In this document: positions 7,028-7,146 of the stretch, piece by piece
Layout of the letters: every line of letters starts with the position of its first letter
How positions within the stretch are numbered: the first letter of the stretch is position 1
Assembly (NCBI GenBank): GCA_003354225.1
Contig: PIVH01000191.1
Location: forward strand, 1 to 7,146
Direction: 5' to 3'
DNA: 7,146 nt
DNA from: Globobulimina sp.
Lineage: Eukaryota; Foraminifera; Rotaliida
The notes under the pieces: generated by a model
What the model saw: the letters and a program-made list of their open reading frames with translations, nothing else
What the model was told of the DNA's origin: nothing
Database searches by the model: none
Translations under genes and position numbers: made by a program

Positions 7028-7146
7028 TTGATATTGCTTTCAGTAATCATCACGGTATTGAATATGAGATATTGAGTCAGTAAATACTTCCTTTTAAAGT
7101 TTACGTTTTTTCCAGATTTCAGAAAAACCTCAAGCTTCCTCAAAAT
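7028..7146 (+). repeat. Right copy of exact 119-bp terminal direct repeat
   Basis: This is identical to 1-119. In a split-direct-repeat element the right end has the form B1-A2-B2, with A2 equal to the left end A1, so this could be the start of A2. Alternatively it is simply the overlap of a circular molecule. The true genomic repeat may be longer than 119 bp, because the promoter-like elements needed upstream of the left end lie just inside the right end (6842-6877). Confidence 0.95.

Larger units (their letters stand above)
1..7146 (+). mobile_element. DIRS-order (tyrosine recombinase) retrotransposon, essentially full length
   Basis: The order is Gag with a zinc-binding tail, reverse transcriptase plus RNase H, then a tyrosine recombinase. 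This combination defines DIRS-order retrotransposons, which copy RNA into a circular DNA and insert it by recombinase strand exchange instead of a DDE integrase. Seen directly: RT motifs A, B and C, four RNase H acidic residues, and recombinase Arg, xxxR, Trp and Tyr motifs. The ends are an exact 119-bp direct repeat, so the unique unit is 7,027 bp. No long inverted terminal repeat typical of DIRS1 was noticed, and the direct repeat favours a PAT- or Ngaro-like split-repeat architecture. No DNA methyltransferase-like domain (DPPY/NPPY-type motif) was seen after RNase H. Subgroup and host cannot be assigned from sequence reading alone. Two frame breaks suggest a decaying copy or assembly errors. 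Confidence 0.9.

Noticed and set aside
1-7146. LTR retrotransposon, virus or bacterial mobile element
   Set aside because: There is no DDE integrase, protease or envelope-like gene, and no operon layout with ribosome binding sites. The tyrosine recombinase after RNase H, together with eukaryotic splice and poly(A) signals, points to a DIRS-order retrotransposon. The tyrosine recombinase alone might suggest a Crypton, but the RT-RNase H excludes that.
6657-7146. tRNA, CRISPR or other RNA gene in the noncoding region
   Set aside because: No cloverleaf pattern, regular repeat-spacer array or other recognisable RNA gene was seen; the short dyads are better described as control or recombination sites.

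Overview
The window is one nearly complete copy of a eukaryotic tyrosine-recombinase (DIRS-order) retrotransposon, with all genes on the + strand. The diagnostic combination is a Gag-like protein with a Cys/His zinc-binding tail, then a reverse transcriptase joined to an RNase H, then a separate tyrosine recombinase in place of a DDE integrase. No aspartic protease is visible. The DNA is AT-rich. It carries eukaryotic signals: a perfect splice donor, pyrimidine-tract splice acceptors, a TATA box with an initiator, and AATAAA with a GU-rich tract. The host is some eukaryote, but nothing here identifies which.

Layout: 1-119 is repeated exactly at 7028-7146, so the sequence closes into a 7,027-bp circle. 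That fits the circular DNA intermediate of this class. It fits equally well the split direct repeats of PAT- and Ngaro-type elements collapsed by an assembler. Across the closed join, 6657-7027 plus 1-180 forms one control region with promoter, polyadenylation signal, hairpins and 5' leader. Gag exon 1 (181-1762) follows, then an intron (1763-2184), Gag exon 2 (2185-3215), a spacer (3216-3452), RT-RNase H (3453-5162), a spacer (5163-5381) and the tyrosine recombinase (5382-6656).

The most interesting inference concerns expression. Neither the RT nor the recombinase reading frame has an in-frame ATG before its conserved domain. Each opens just after an AG that would leave the same codon phase (phase 1) as the perfect donor at the end of Gag exon 1. 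One donor at 1762/1763 could therefore be joined to three acceptors (2184, 3452, 5381). This would make Gag, Gag-N/RT-RNase H and Gag-N/recombinase, all starting at ATG 181 and all carrying the same nuclear localisation signal.

The copy is probably not fully functional as read. Both the RT and the recombinase frames are broken once, each in the +1 direction and each at or near a short homopolymer (A6 at 3646-3651, C4 at 6364-6367). The recombinase also has Tyr where the HxxR box normally has His. The polymerase and RNase H catalytic residues, and the recombinase's first Arg, second Arg, Trp and nucleophile Tyr, are present.
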